Shown here one piece after another: positions 6,563 through 13,111 of a stretch of 18,779 nucleotides of DNA. The notes beneath the pieces are model-generated. The model was not told where the DNA came from. It worked only from the letters and a program-made list of their open reading frames with translations, and did no database searches. This DNA is from an uncultured Oscillospiraceae bacterium (GTDB lineage: Bacteria; Bacillota_A; Clostridia; Oscillospirales; Oscillospiraceae): positions 1 to 18,779 of the forward strand of contig CAAGIF010000212.1 in assembly GCA_900769845.1 (NCBI GenBank). Direction: 5' to 3'. Both the position numbers and the translations under genes were made by a program. How positions within the stretch are numbered: position 1 is the first letter of the stretch; every line of letters begins with the position of its first letter.

Positions 6563-7390
6563 TTAATAGCCGACCTTTTTAATTGCATACTCAATTTGCT
6601 CGTCGGTATAGCCTTCGTATTTTAGCTGGTCAATCAAACCACTTTTCGAGAAGGACATGATATCCAAATAACCCTTTGCCTCTTTATAACATTGTTCGTT
6701 CCAATCAACCTTTATGTTATCAACAGCAAAAATGGCATCTTCCTCAGAGTATCCCTCAAATTCAAGTTGCTTAATCAATCCCTTTCTGGAGAATGCCATA
6801 ATACTAATATAGCTTTCTGCTTCCCGAAGAGCATTTTTTTGTCCCATGGTAAGGGAGTATTTTTCTTCTTGTACTGTTGCTCCGCAAACGGTACACTTTT
6901 GAACCTTGACGCCATCGGACAGGGTAGTGGGGTATGTTTTGATTTCCCATTCACCAGGTGTATGTGCAACACAATCAATTTCCTGTGTTACAGTTTGGTT
7001 ACACTTACTGCATACTGCATTTTGAGTACCCTTTTGAGAACAAGTAGGTTCTTTTGTTGTAGTCCATTCACCCAATTCATGTCCTAACGGCTGCCCATCT
7101 TCCAGACCACAACCAGTACAAGTCTTTGGCTTTTCACACGATGCATCAGCAAAAGTGTGCTGCAACATTGTTCCCTCGGTCAATTCACATCTAATACATT
7201 TTTTGGGAGATGTGCAGGTAGCTTCTCGCCAATCGTGTCCGAGTGCAATCGCTCCCTCTTGAACAATTCCGCAACCTTTGCAAACAGGTGGTGATACACA
7301 GGAAGCATCGCCCCAGGTATGGGTATGCTCACAAGCAGCCAGCATTGTTAACAGAAATACGAGGATTATCAGGGAAAATAACTTTTTCAT
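6563..7390 (-). CDS. Lipoprotein with Cys/His repeats and two Ltp-type repeats
   Basis: The 275-residue precursor has a lipoprotein signal with lipobox LAAC (17-20), Cys20 being the expected lipid anchor. Residues 24-104 contain three tandem repeats of about 26-28 residues with pattern H-x-(W/F)-x-x-A-(S/T)-C-x5-C-x2-C, starting at His24, His52 and His78, followed by looser CxxC pairs at 127-130 and 166-169. These look metal-binding or disulfide-bonded. The C-terminus (about 186-273) holds two copies, 47 residues apart, of the repeat EAxxYxxIMxFSxxGLIxQLxxEGY, typical of the Ltp / host cell surface-exposed lipoprotein family (PF07553). The founding Ltp, of Streptococcus phage TP-J34, blocks phage DNA entry; many bacterial members have no tested role. 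The start has GGGAG and its own promoter. Codon use is AT-rich. Confidence 0.85.
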   Translation of the reverse strand: MKKLFSLIILVFLLTMLAACEHTHTWGDASCVSPPVCKGCGIVQEGAIALGHDWREATCTSPKKCIRCELTEGTMLQHTFADASCEKPKTCTGCGLEDGQPLGHELGEWTTTKEPTCSQKGTQNAVCSKCNQTVTQEIDCVAHTPGEWEIKTYPTTLSDGVKVQKCTVCGATVQEEKYSLTMGQKNALREAESYISIMAFSRKGLIKQLEFEGYSEEDAIFAVDNIKVDWNEQCYKEAKGYLDIMSFSKSGLIDQLKYEGYTDEQIEYAIKKVGY

Positions 7391-7422
7391 ATTTTTCGCT
7401 CCCTTATAGGATATTCACCTAT

Positions 7423-7450
7423 ATTATAGCATTATTTATCAAAAAAGCAA
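7423..7450 (-). promoter_or_regulatory. Promoter of the lipoprotein gene
   Basis: On the minus strand, TTGCTT (7445-7450) and TATAAT (7423-7428) are 16 bases apart, about 33 bases before the start codon. An alternative -35 is less well spaced. Four GTACACAC repeats lie just upstream. Confidence 0.65.
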
Positions 7451-7459
7451 TTACTTAAT

Positions 7460-7536
7460 GTACACACTTTTCCGTACACACTTTTTCCCACTTTTAATCC
7501 CACAGGTGGCAAAAGGGTACACACCAAAGTACACAC
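7460..7536. repeat. Four GTACACAC direct repeats
   Basis: GTACACAC occurs at 7460-7467, 7474-7481, 7517-7524 and 7529-7536. The copies form two pairs with start-to-start spacings of 14 and 12 bases, several extended by CTTT. They lie between the rubrerythrin terminator and the lipoprotein promoter. They could be protein-binding sites, for example regulator or recombinase arm sites, or remnants of an inserted element; sequence alone does not decide. Confidence 0.7.
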
Positions 7537-7544
7537 TTTGACAG

Positions 7545-7579
7545 AAAAAATGACCGTTGGTGGGATTCACCAACGGTCA
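7545..7579 (-). terminator. Terminator of the perR-rubrerythrin operon
   Basis: TGACCGTTGGTG (7551-7562), loop GGATT, CACCAACGGTCA (7568-7579) is a perfect 12-bp stem followed on the minus strand by TTTTTT (7545-7550). It lies about 50 bases past the rubrerythrin stop. Confidence 0.9.
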
Positions 7580-7628
7580 CATTTTGGGTTGTTTTGTTTG
7601 GATATTGCCTATAAAGCAGGCTGTTTTC

Positions 7629-8219
7629 TTACTTGAAGTAACGCTCCAGCAGACCCTTCAGGGCAACACCATGTCTTGCCTCGTCGCGAGCCATCTCGTG
7701 GACGGTGTCGTGGATGGCATCCAGGCCGTTCTTCTTGGCGACGACGGCCAGATCGAACTTGCCCTGGGTTGCGCCGAACTCGCAGTCTACGCGCCATGCC
7801 AGATTCTGCTTGGTGGAGGCCTTCATGTTGGGCTCCAGATCTTCACCCAGCAGCTCGGCGAACTTTGCTGCGTGCTCAGCTTCTTCATATGCAGCCTTCT
7901 CCCAGTACAGACCGATTTCGGGGTAGCCCTCGCGGTGAGCGATACGGGCCATGCACAGATACATACCTACCTCGGCGCACTCACCATTGAAGTTAGCCAT
8001 CAGCTGATCGAAGATGAACTTCTTGTCGTCCTCGGAGATATCGGGGTTGTTCTTGACGGTCTTGGCGTAGACGCCGTACTCATGGACAGCGGCCAGCTTG
8101 CCTTCTTCCATTACCTTGAACTTGGAGCCGGGAACTCTGCACAGGGGGCACTTGAAATCGGCAGCCATCTCTTCAGCTTCGTGAACATAACCGCAAACGG
8201 GGCAAACAAACTTTTTCAT
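7629..8219 (-). CDS. Reverse rubrerythrin (NADH peroxidase-type oxidative stress protein)
   Basis: This 196-residue cytoplasmic protein detoxifies hydrogen peroxide in anaerobes using rubredoxin-type and diiron centres. The domain order is reversed compared with classical rubrerythrin. A rubredoxin-like domain comes first, with CPVC at Cys6/Cys9 and CPLC at Cys24/Cys27. A ferritin-like four-helix domain follows, with diiron ligand motifs FNGECAEVGMYL, AAYEEAEHAAKF and HEMARDEARHG. This arrangement and wording match the clostridial reverse rubrerythrins. A longer frame starts 15 bases upstream, but the ATG at 8217-8219 is chosen because GGAGG lies 8 bases before it and the protein then begins MKKFVCPVCG. 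It follows perR by 71 bases on the same strand, with no separate strong promoter visible, so co-transcription under PerR control is likely. Confidence 0.95.
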   Translation of the reverse strand: MKKFVCPVCGYVHEAEEMAADFKCPLCRVPGSKFKVMEEGKLAAVHEYGVYAKTVKNNPDISEDDKKFIFDQLMANFNGECAEVGMYLCMARIAHREGYPEIGLYWEKAAYEEAEHAAKFAELLGEDLEPNMKASTKQNLAWRVDCEFGATQGKFDLAVVAKKNGLDAIHDTVHEMARDEARHGVALKGLLERYFK

Positions 8220-8290
8220 AATAATTTCCTCCATATGATTGAAATAAATGTATTTTAGATTTTATATTGGGCCGGAATTATCCGGTTTCC

Positions 8291-8686
8291 TTACAGATTT
8301 TGGGAGCAGTCCCGGCAGTGACCGGTGAAACTCAGGTGGCAGATCTCTGCCCGGCCGCCGCTGCAGCGGCTGGCGGTTTCTGCCAGGGATTCGGGGATCT
8401 CCATCTGGGGAAGATCCTGTACCTTATTGCAATCGGTACAGATAAAGTGGACATGGGGTTGGGTGTTTCCGTCGAACCGTTCCACGCCGTTGACCGTTCC
8501 CAGGCTGGCGATGATGCCCTGCTGCTTAAACATAGCGAGGTTCCGATAGACCGTACCCAGAGAAATATCCGGGTATTCGCTGCGGAGTTGGGAATGGACC
8601 CATTCGGCAGTGGGGTGGGTGTCAGTGGAGCGCAGACAGTTCAGAACAGCCTCGCGCTTTTTAAAGTGTTTGGTTCCGGGCTCCAT
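8291..8686 (-). CDS. perR: PerR-type Fur family peroxide-sensing repressor
   Basis: The 131-residue protein has the Fur-family winged helix (HPTAEWVHSQLRSEYPDISLGTVYRNLAMF, about residues 24-53) and a dimerisation domain with regulatory metal ligands in RFDGNTQPHVHFICTDC. The structural zinc site is present as CTDC and CRDC pairs. The aspartate in NKVQDLP corresponds to the PerR metal-ligand Asp that Fur proteins usually replace with Glu, which favours PerR over Fur or Zur, and the adjacent reverse rubrerythrin agrees. PerR binds Fe or Mn, and iron-catalysed histidine oxidation by peroxide releases it from DNA. The start at 8684-8686 is preferred to the longer frame from 8710 because AAAGGAGGTG lies 5 bases upstream. 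Palindromic PerR boxes flank its promoter, so it is probably autoregulated. Confidence 0.9.
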   Translation of the reverse strand: MEPGTKHFKKREAVLNCLRSTDTHPTAEWVHSQLRSEYPDISLGTVYRNLAMFKQQGIIASLGTVNGVERFDGNTQPHVHFICTDCNKVQDLPQMEIPESLAETASRCSGGRAEICHLSFTGHCRDCSQNL

Positions 8687-8704
8687 AGGCACCTCCTTTC
8701 TTCT

Positions 8705-8725
8705 AAACAAGAATCATTCTTGTTT
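8705..8725. promoter_or_regulatory. PerR box 1, downstream of the perR -10
   Basis: A perfect 21-base palindrome with a 10-1-10 layout: AAACAAGAAT, centre C, then its reverse complement. It contains the 7-1-7 AAGAAT-N-ATTCTT core expected for PerR/Fur-type operators and lies over the likely transcription start, between the -10 and the ribosome binding site. Confidence 0.8.
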
Positions 8726-8733
8726 ACAACCAT

Positions 8734-8762
8734 AGGATAGCACAATTTGATCTGTTTGTCAA
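8734..8762 (-). promoter_or_regulatory. Promoter of the perR-rubrerythrin operon
   Basis: On the minus strand, TTGACA (8757-8762) and TATCCT (8734-8739) are separated by 17 bases. The -35 is a perfect consensus hexamer. The promoter is bracketed by two operator-like palindromes. Confidence 0.85.
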
Positions 8763-8779
8763 TAGGAATTATTCTTATT
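8761..8779. promoter_or_regulatory. PerR box 2, overlapping the perR -35
   Basis: AATAGGAAT, centre T, ATTCTTATT is a 9-1-9 palindrome with one mismatch and the same GAAT-N-ATTC core as box 1. It overlaps two bases of the -35 hexamer. Its centre is 55 bases from the centre of box 1, roughly five helical turns. Confidence 0.7.
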
Positions 8780-8942
8780 TATAAAAATTTTTTAATTATT
8801 TTTTTCGCAGCCGCCATGGCGCAGAAATTGGTTTAATTTTTGGCGCGTTCCAAGTTAATTTTTTATTAAATCCCGGTGAAAGGGTAGAATTCCGGCTTAC
8901 ATTATGTTATAATGCCATCAAGTATACCATAATGGAGAGAGA
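8780..8942 (+). promoter_or_regulatory. Divergent intergenic region with extended -10 promoter for the U32 operon
   Basis: This AT-rich stretch separates perR from the plus-strand U32 operon. TATAAT at 8908-8913 is preceded by TGT (extended -10, TGn) and has only a poor -35, as is usual for extended -10 promoters. The U32 start codon is about 30 bases downstream, with GGAGAGAG between. Nothing else is recognised here. Confidence 0.6.
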
Positions 8943-11030
8943 ATGCTTATGCTGGAATTACTGGCTCCCGCCGGGTCTATGGAGGCCCTGCATGCCGCTG
9001 TACAAAACGGCGCCAACGCAGTCTATCTTGGCTGCGGATCCTTTAATGCCCGCCAGGGCGCAAAAAACTTTACCCCCCAGACCTTGGTAGAGGCAGTCAA
9101 GTACTGCCATGTCCGGGGCGTTGCGGTGCATCTGACCCTGAACACCCTGGTTTCCGACCGGGAGATGAAGGCGCTGGCGGAGCTGATCCGCCATGCCGCT
9201 GCCGCAGGCGTGGATGCTTTCATTGTCCAGGATCTGGGCGTGATCCAGCTTTGCCGCCAGCTTGCTCCCAAGATCCCCCTCCACGGTTCTACCCAGATGA
9301 CCATCCACAGCCTTGCCGGTGTGCAGCTTTGCGCCGCCTGGGGCATGAGCCGGGTGGTTCTCAGCCGGGAACTGAGTCGGGAAGAGATCAAGCATATCTG
9401 CGCCAATTCCCCCATTGAGATCGAAGTCTTCGGCCACGGCGCGCTGTGTATGAGCTATTCCGGACAGTGCTACCTGTCTTCTGTCATCGGCTGCCGTTCC
9501 GGCAATCGGGGCCGCTGCGCCCAGCCCTGCCGCCAGAGCTACGGCTATGGCCGGTGGGAAAACCGGTATCCTCTGAGTCTGAAGGACAATTGCCTGGTGC
9601 GGCATGTGAAGGAACTGGAGGGGATGGGGGTTGCCTCCCTGAAGCTGGAGGGCCGGATGAAGCGCCCGGAATATGTGGCGGCTGTGACTTCTGTCTATCG
9701 CCGTGCCATTGACGGCGCGGATGTGGACCGGGGCATGATGGAGACCCTCTACAATGCTTTCAACCGGGAAGGCTTTACCGACGGTTATTATGAAAATGAA
9801 ACGGGTCCGGATATGTTCGGTATCCGTAAGGAAGAAAAGGAAAATACCAAATGGCTCCAGGAGATCCGCCAGACCTATGAGGGTGTGGAGAATCCTCTGG
9901 TGGATGTGATGTTCCGCGCTGTGGTCAGCACCCGGGGAAGCTCCCTAACGGTGGCGGATTCCGACGGCCGGATCTGCCGGGTGGAAGGCCCCCCTGCGGA
10001 AATCGCTAGAACCACGGCTCTGGAGCCTGCGGCCCTGGCTCAGCGGATTGCCAAGACCGGCGGCACCCCCTATCACTGCGTGGAGGTGCGTACCCAGGTA
10101 GAGCCCGGGGTCACCCTGTCTGCTTCCGCCATTAATGCCATGCGCCGGGATGCGCTGAATCAGCTGACAGCCCTCCGGGGCCGCCGGGAAGATCCCGTCC
10201 TTGGTAATATGAAGAACATCCCCGAATATCCGGGAACCCGGGGTGTGCCGGGACTGAGCATCCAGATTACATCCAAGGAACAGCTCACCCGGAAACTGAT
10301 GAAGCTTCCTACCGTGATGCTGTATGTACCCCTGCACATTCTGGCCGGGGATCCGGAACTGACCCGGGAGCTGGTAAAGCGGGGTAAGGTCGCCGCCGTT
10401 CTGCCCCGGATCGTCCATGACAATGAGCTGGGAAAGATCAAGGAACAGATCCGGGATCTGAAGGAACAGGGCATCACCGATGTGCTGGTGGGCAATCTGG
10501 GCCTGCTGATTCCCATGCGGGAGCTGGGTATGCGGATCCGGGGAGACTACGGTCTGAATATCTACAACTCGGCTTCCGTGAATATCACCAGAATGCTGGA
10601 ATTTGCCAGCGCTACCCTGAGTTTTGAAATGACTATGCCCCAGATCCGGGATGTAAGCAAGGCTGTGCCCTGCGAAATCCTGATCTACGGCAGATTACCC
10701 CTGATGGTGACGGAAAACTGCCTGTATTTTAACCGGGCGGGGGAATGCATCTGCAACCGGGGAGGTATGAAGCTGACGGACAAGACCGGCGCAGATTTCC
10801 CCGTAATTAAGGATGGCAACAGCTGCCGCAGTGTGGTGCTCAACGGCAAGAAGCTTAGCTGGCTGGACCGGCAGGAGGATCTGACCAAGCTGGGCGTTTG
10901 GGCGACCCGTCTGTATTTCACCACGGAAAATCCGGGAGAGGTGGACCGGGTTCTGGCGGATTACATCCATCCCGATCCCTTTGATCCAGGCGCCTGCACC
11001 AGAGGTCTGTATCTGCGGGGGCTGGACTGA
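8943..11030 (+). CDS. U32 family protein with collagenase-like C-terminal region (RlhA-like)
   Basis: The 695-residue protein begins with the U32 signature MLELLAPAGSMEALHAAVQNGANAVYLG. It continues with a barrel-like domain and the conserved cysteine cluster CMSYSGQCYLSS...CRSGNRGRCAQPC at about 178-200. The long C-terminal part (about 370-690) corresponds to the DUF3656-type extension of two-part U32 proteins. E. coli RlhA (YdcP) has this layout and hydroxylates C2501 of 23S rRNA; other U32 members act on tRNA U34 or are called collagenases. RNA hydroxylation is therefore more likely than proteolysis, but is inferred from family. Two starts are possible, 8943 and 8949; GGAG at 8934-8937 is closer to the first, and the family usually begins with the second. 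It heads the operon leading to maf-mreCD-mrdA, with maf 19 bases downstream. Confidence 0.85.
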   Translation: MLMLELLAPAGSMEALHAAVQNGANAVYLGCGSFNARQGAKNFTPQTLVEAVKYCHVRGVAVHLTLNTLVSDREMKALAELIRHAAAAGVDAFIVQDLGVIQLCRQLAPKIPLHGSTQMTIHSLAGVQLCAAWGMSRVVLSRELSREEIKHICANSPIEIEVFGHGALCMSYSGQCYLSSVIGCRSGNRGRCAQPCRQSYGYGRWENRYPLSLKDNCLVRHVKELEGMGVASLKLEGRMKRPEYVAAVTSVYRRAIDGADVDRGMMETLYNAFNREGFTDGYYENETGPDMFGIRKEEKENTKWLQEIRQTYEGVENPLVDVMFRAVVSTRGSSLTVADSDGRICRVEGPPAEIARTTALEPAALAQRIAKTGGTPYHCVEVRTQVEPGVTLSASAINAMRRDALNQLTALRGRREDPVLGNMKNIPEYPGTRGVPGLSIQITSKEQLTRKLMKLPTVMLYVPLHILAGDPELTRELVKRGKVAAVLPRIVHDNELGKIKEQIRDLKEQGITDVLVGNLGLLIPMRELGMRIRGDYGLNIYNSASVNITRMLEFASATLSFEMTMPQIRDVSKAVPCEILIYGRLPLMVTENCLYFNRAGECICNRGGMKLTDKTGADFPVIKDGNSCRSVVLNGKKLSWLDRQEDLTKLGVWATRLYFTTENPGEVDRVLADYIHPDPFDPGACTRGLYLRGLD

Positions 11031-11049
11031 TTTTGGAAAGGAACTGACT

Positions 11050-11619
11050 ATGCAGCTTATCTTGGCGTCCGCCTCCCCACGGCGGAAGGAACTGATGGGG
11101 TTATACCGGATCCCCTTTGTGATCCGGGTGGCGGATATTGATGAAACCATGGACCCCAATGGTCAGCCCGGGGAAGAGGTTGCCCGGGTCAGCCGCAGGA
11201 AGGCTGCCGCCATTGCCCGGGAAACCGGCGATGTGGTGGTCGCGGCGGATACCATTGTGGTTTGTGACGGAAAAATTCTGGGAAAACCCCGGACGGCGGA
11301 GGAAGCGGAGCAGATGCTGCGGCTTCTTTCCGGACGGGATCATCAGGTGATGACCGGCGTGACGGTGCTCCGGGATGATGCCGAGGCGGTTTTCACGGAA
11401 GTGACGGATCTGCATTTCCGGGATCTGTCAGACAGGGAGATTCGGGAGTATGTAGCATCCGGAGAACCTATGGACAAAGCCGGAGCCTACGGCATCCAGG
11501 GGGGCGCTGCCCTGTTCTGCAGCCGTATGGTGGGAGATTATTATAATGTAATGGGCCTGCCGGTGTGCCGGCTGGGGGAAACCCTGCGAAAGCTGGCCTC
11601 GGATATGATGGGAGATTGA
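11050..11619 (+). CDS. maf: Maf family nucleoside triphosphate pyrophosphatase
   Basis: Maf proteins hydrolyse dTTP, UTP and modified nucleotides to monophosphates, and in B. subtilis overproduction interferes with septum formation. The 189-residue length is typical. Visible motifs are LASASPRRKELM at the N-terminus, VVAADTIVVCDGKILGKP in the active-site region, and YVASGEPMDKAGAYGIQG. The frame extends upstream to 10981 without a stop, but the ATG at 11050 is chosen because the protein then begins with the conserved MQLILASASPRR and GGAAAGGAA lies upstream. It ends 3 bases before mreC, the common maf-mre neighbourhood of Firmicutes, though mreB, often placed between them, is absent. Confidence 0.95.
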   Translation: MQLILASASPRRKELMGLYRIPFVIRVADIDETMDPNGQPGEEVARVSRRKAAAIARETGDVVVAADTIVVCDGKILGKPRTAEEAEQMLRLLSGRDHQVMTGVTVLRDDAEAVFTEVTDLHFRDLSDREIREYVASGEPMDKAGAYGIQGGAALFCSRMVGDYYNVMGLPVCRLGETLRKLASDMMGD

Positions 11620-11622
11620 CTT

Positions 11623-12522
11623 ATGAAACGTTTATTCAGCACCCGGCTTCGGGTCATACTGATCATTGCGCTGGTGTTGGCCGCCGGTCTGACGGTTATG
11701 GGCAGCGCAATGCAGAAAACCGCCCCCGGTATGCTGGTCCAGGGTTTCCTGGCCCCGCTGGAGAAGGGTCTGGAGGGACTGACCTCCTCGGCAGAGCGGC
11801 TGTACGGCTACCTGTTCCGGTATGAATCCCTGATGGCAGAAAATGAAGCCCTGAAGGCGCAGATCGCGGATATGGAGGACGAAGCCCGTCAGGCAGACTC
11901 CTATCAGCGCGAAAATCAGCGTCTGCGGGCGCTGCTGGATCTGACCGCTACCCGGGAAGACTATGAATTGGTGGACGCCTACATTATCGCCTGGTCCTCC
12001 ACGGACTGGTCCTCCACCCTGACGGTGAACAAGGGCACCAACGCGGGAATCCAGGAGGATATGTGTGCCATTACCGCTAACGGCGAAGTTGTGGGCCTTG
12101 TGACGGAAGTGGGCTATAACTACGCCGTGATCAAGACCGTTCTGGACTCCTCTCTGGAAATTTCCGCAACCATCGCGTCCTCCGGCTATAACGGCATGGT
12201 CCAGGGCGGTTACCAGGAAGGCCGCAAGGATCTGCTGCGTATGAACTACCTGCCCTCTGCCGCCATTATCCGAAACAAGGACCAGGTGGTGACCTCCGGT
12301 TCCACCGTGTACCCCCGGAATCTGATCCTGGGTCACGTGGTGGACGCCGGCTTCAATGAGACCGGCGTGGCAAAGTATGCCGTGCTGGAGCCTGCAGCCC
12401 AGATCGAATCTCTGGAGCAGGTCTTCATTCTGACGGACTATACCACCACCGTTGCCGGCACGCCCTCCCAGGATATTCCCCAGGAGACCGTTGCCGAGGA
12501 AACTGTCGGGGGTGTAGGCTGA
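11623..12522 (+). CDS. mreC: Rod shape-determining protein MreC
   Basis: MreC is the bitopic scaffold of the cell-elongation machinery that activates PBP2-RodA outside the membrane. The 299 residues show a short basic cytoplasmic start, one membrane helix (about 9-30, RVILIIALVLAAGLTVMGS), a coiled coil (about 65-108, MAENEALKAQIADMEDEARQ), and then the beta-rich MreC core with signature stretches VNKGTNAGIQEDMCAITANGEVVGLV and RNLILGHV. A Thr/Glu/Val-rich tail follows (TTTVAGTPSQDIPQETVAEETV). Spacing to maf (3 bases) and mreD (4 bases) indicates one operon. Confidence 0.95.
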   Translation: MKRLFSTRLRVILIIALVLAAGLTVMGSAMQKTAPGMLVQGFLAPLEKGLEGLTSSAERLYGYLFRYESLMAENEALKAQIADMEDEARQADSYQRENQRLRALLDLTATREDYELVDAYIIAWSSTDWSSTLTVNKGTNAGIQEDMCAITANGEVVGLVTEVGYNYAVIKTVLDSSLEISATIASSGYNGMVQGGYQEGRKDLLRMNYLPSAAIIRNKDQVVTSGSTVYPRNLILGHVVDAGFNETGVAKYAVLEPAAQIESLEQVFILTDYTTTVAGTPSQDIPQETVAEETVGGVG

Positions 12523-12526
12523 ACCC

Positions 12527-13111
12527 ATGGCAAAAAGAAAAAAGTACGAATTTAAGCCGGACCGCCGGCAGGTCACATTCTTCAAAAAACTGTATATCAC
12601 CAAATTGCAGCGCATGCAGCTTGCCAAATGGGGGCTGCTTGCCGGCCTCTGCCTGCTGCTGTTGGTAGTTCAGAATGTGATCATGAGCCGCATCCGGTTC
12701 AGCGGCGCGGTGATTGACCTTCCGGTGTGCATCATTCTGCTCATCGGACTTTATGAGGGAACGGAAAACGGTAGCTTGTTTGCGCTGATCGCATCCCTGG
12801 TTTATATGTTCTCGGGAACAGCCCCCGGACCCTACGCTGTTGGTCTTCTTACAGCCCTGACCATTCTGGTGGGCCTTTTCCGCCAGATCAACTGGCACAG
12901 AAGCTTCGGCTCCATCGCCTTTTGTACCTGCGTGTCCATTGTGTTCTATGAAATGGCAACCTTCCTCATTGGTGTTTTCCGGGGGAATACCATTTGGCCC
13001 CGCTTCGGCGTGTTTCTTCTTACCGCCGGACTGACCTGCATCATGGTACTGCCCTTTTATCCCCTGGTACGCGCCATCAGTAAAATCGGAGGAGATACAT
13101 GGAAAGAGTAA
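12527..13111 (+). CDS. mreD: Rod shape-determining protein MreD
   Basis: This 194-residue polytopic protein is identified by position between mreC and PBP2 and by its five or six hydrophobic segments (about 35-52, 60-78, 84-98, 104-120, 128-148, 160-180). MreD binds MreC and tunes PBP2 activation. A basic cytoplasmic extension of about 35 residues (MAKRKKYEFKPDRRQ...) precedes the first helix and makes it longer than the usual 160-175. The lack of an earlier stop and the 4-base gap to mreC support the start at 12527. The 3' end overlaps mrdA by 13 bases, which favours translational coupling. MreD sequences diverge quickly, so synteny carries part of the call. Confidence 0.88.
   Translation: MAKRKKYEFKPDRRQVTFFKKLYITKLQRMQLAKWGLLAGLCLLLLVVQNVIMSRIRFSGAVIDLPVCIILLIGLYEGTENGSLFALIASLVYMFSGTAPGPYAVGLLTALTILVGLFRQINWHRSFGSIAFCTCVSIVFYEMATFLIGVFRGNTIWPRFGVFLLTAGLTCIMVLPFYPLVRAISKIGGDTWKE

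Noticed and set aside
7460..7536. CRISPR array
   Set aside because: Repeat units are only 8 bases with 4-35 base gaps, too short and irregular for CRISPR repeats and spacers, and no cas gene is nearby.
6395..7628. A complete mobile element with its own recombinase
   Set aside because: Despite the duplicated rubrerythrin end and repeats, no transposase or integrase frame is present, so only a relic or recombination scar can be claimed.
8220..8290. Independent PerR box or strong promoter for rubrerythrin
   Set aside because: Only a weak CCGGA-TCCGG hairpin and AT-rich sequence are seen; no palindrome of the PerR type and no well-spaced promoter hexamers.
8291..8710. Longer perR start adding eight residues
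   Set aside because: The added start lies upstream of the AAAGGAGGTG site and within the operator palindrome; the ATG at 8684-8686 is correctly spaced.
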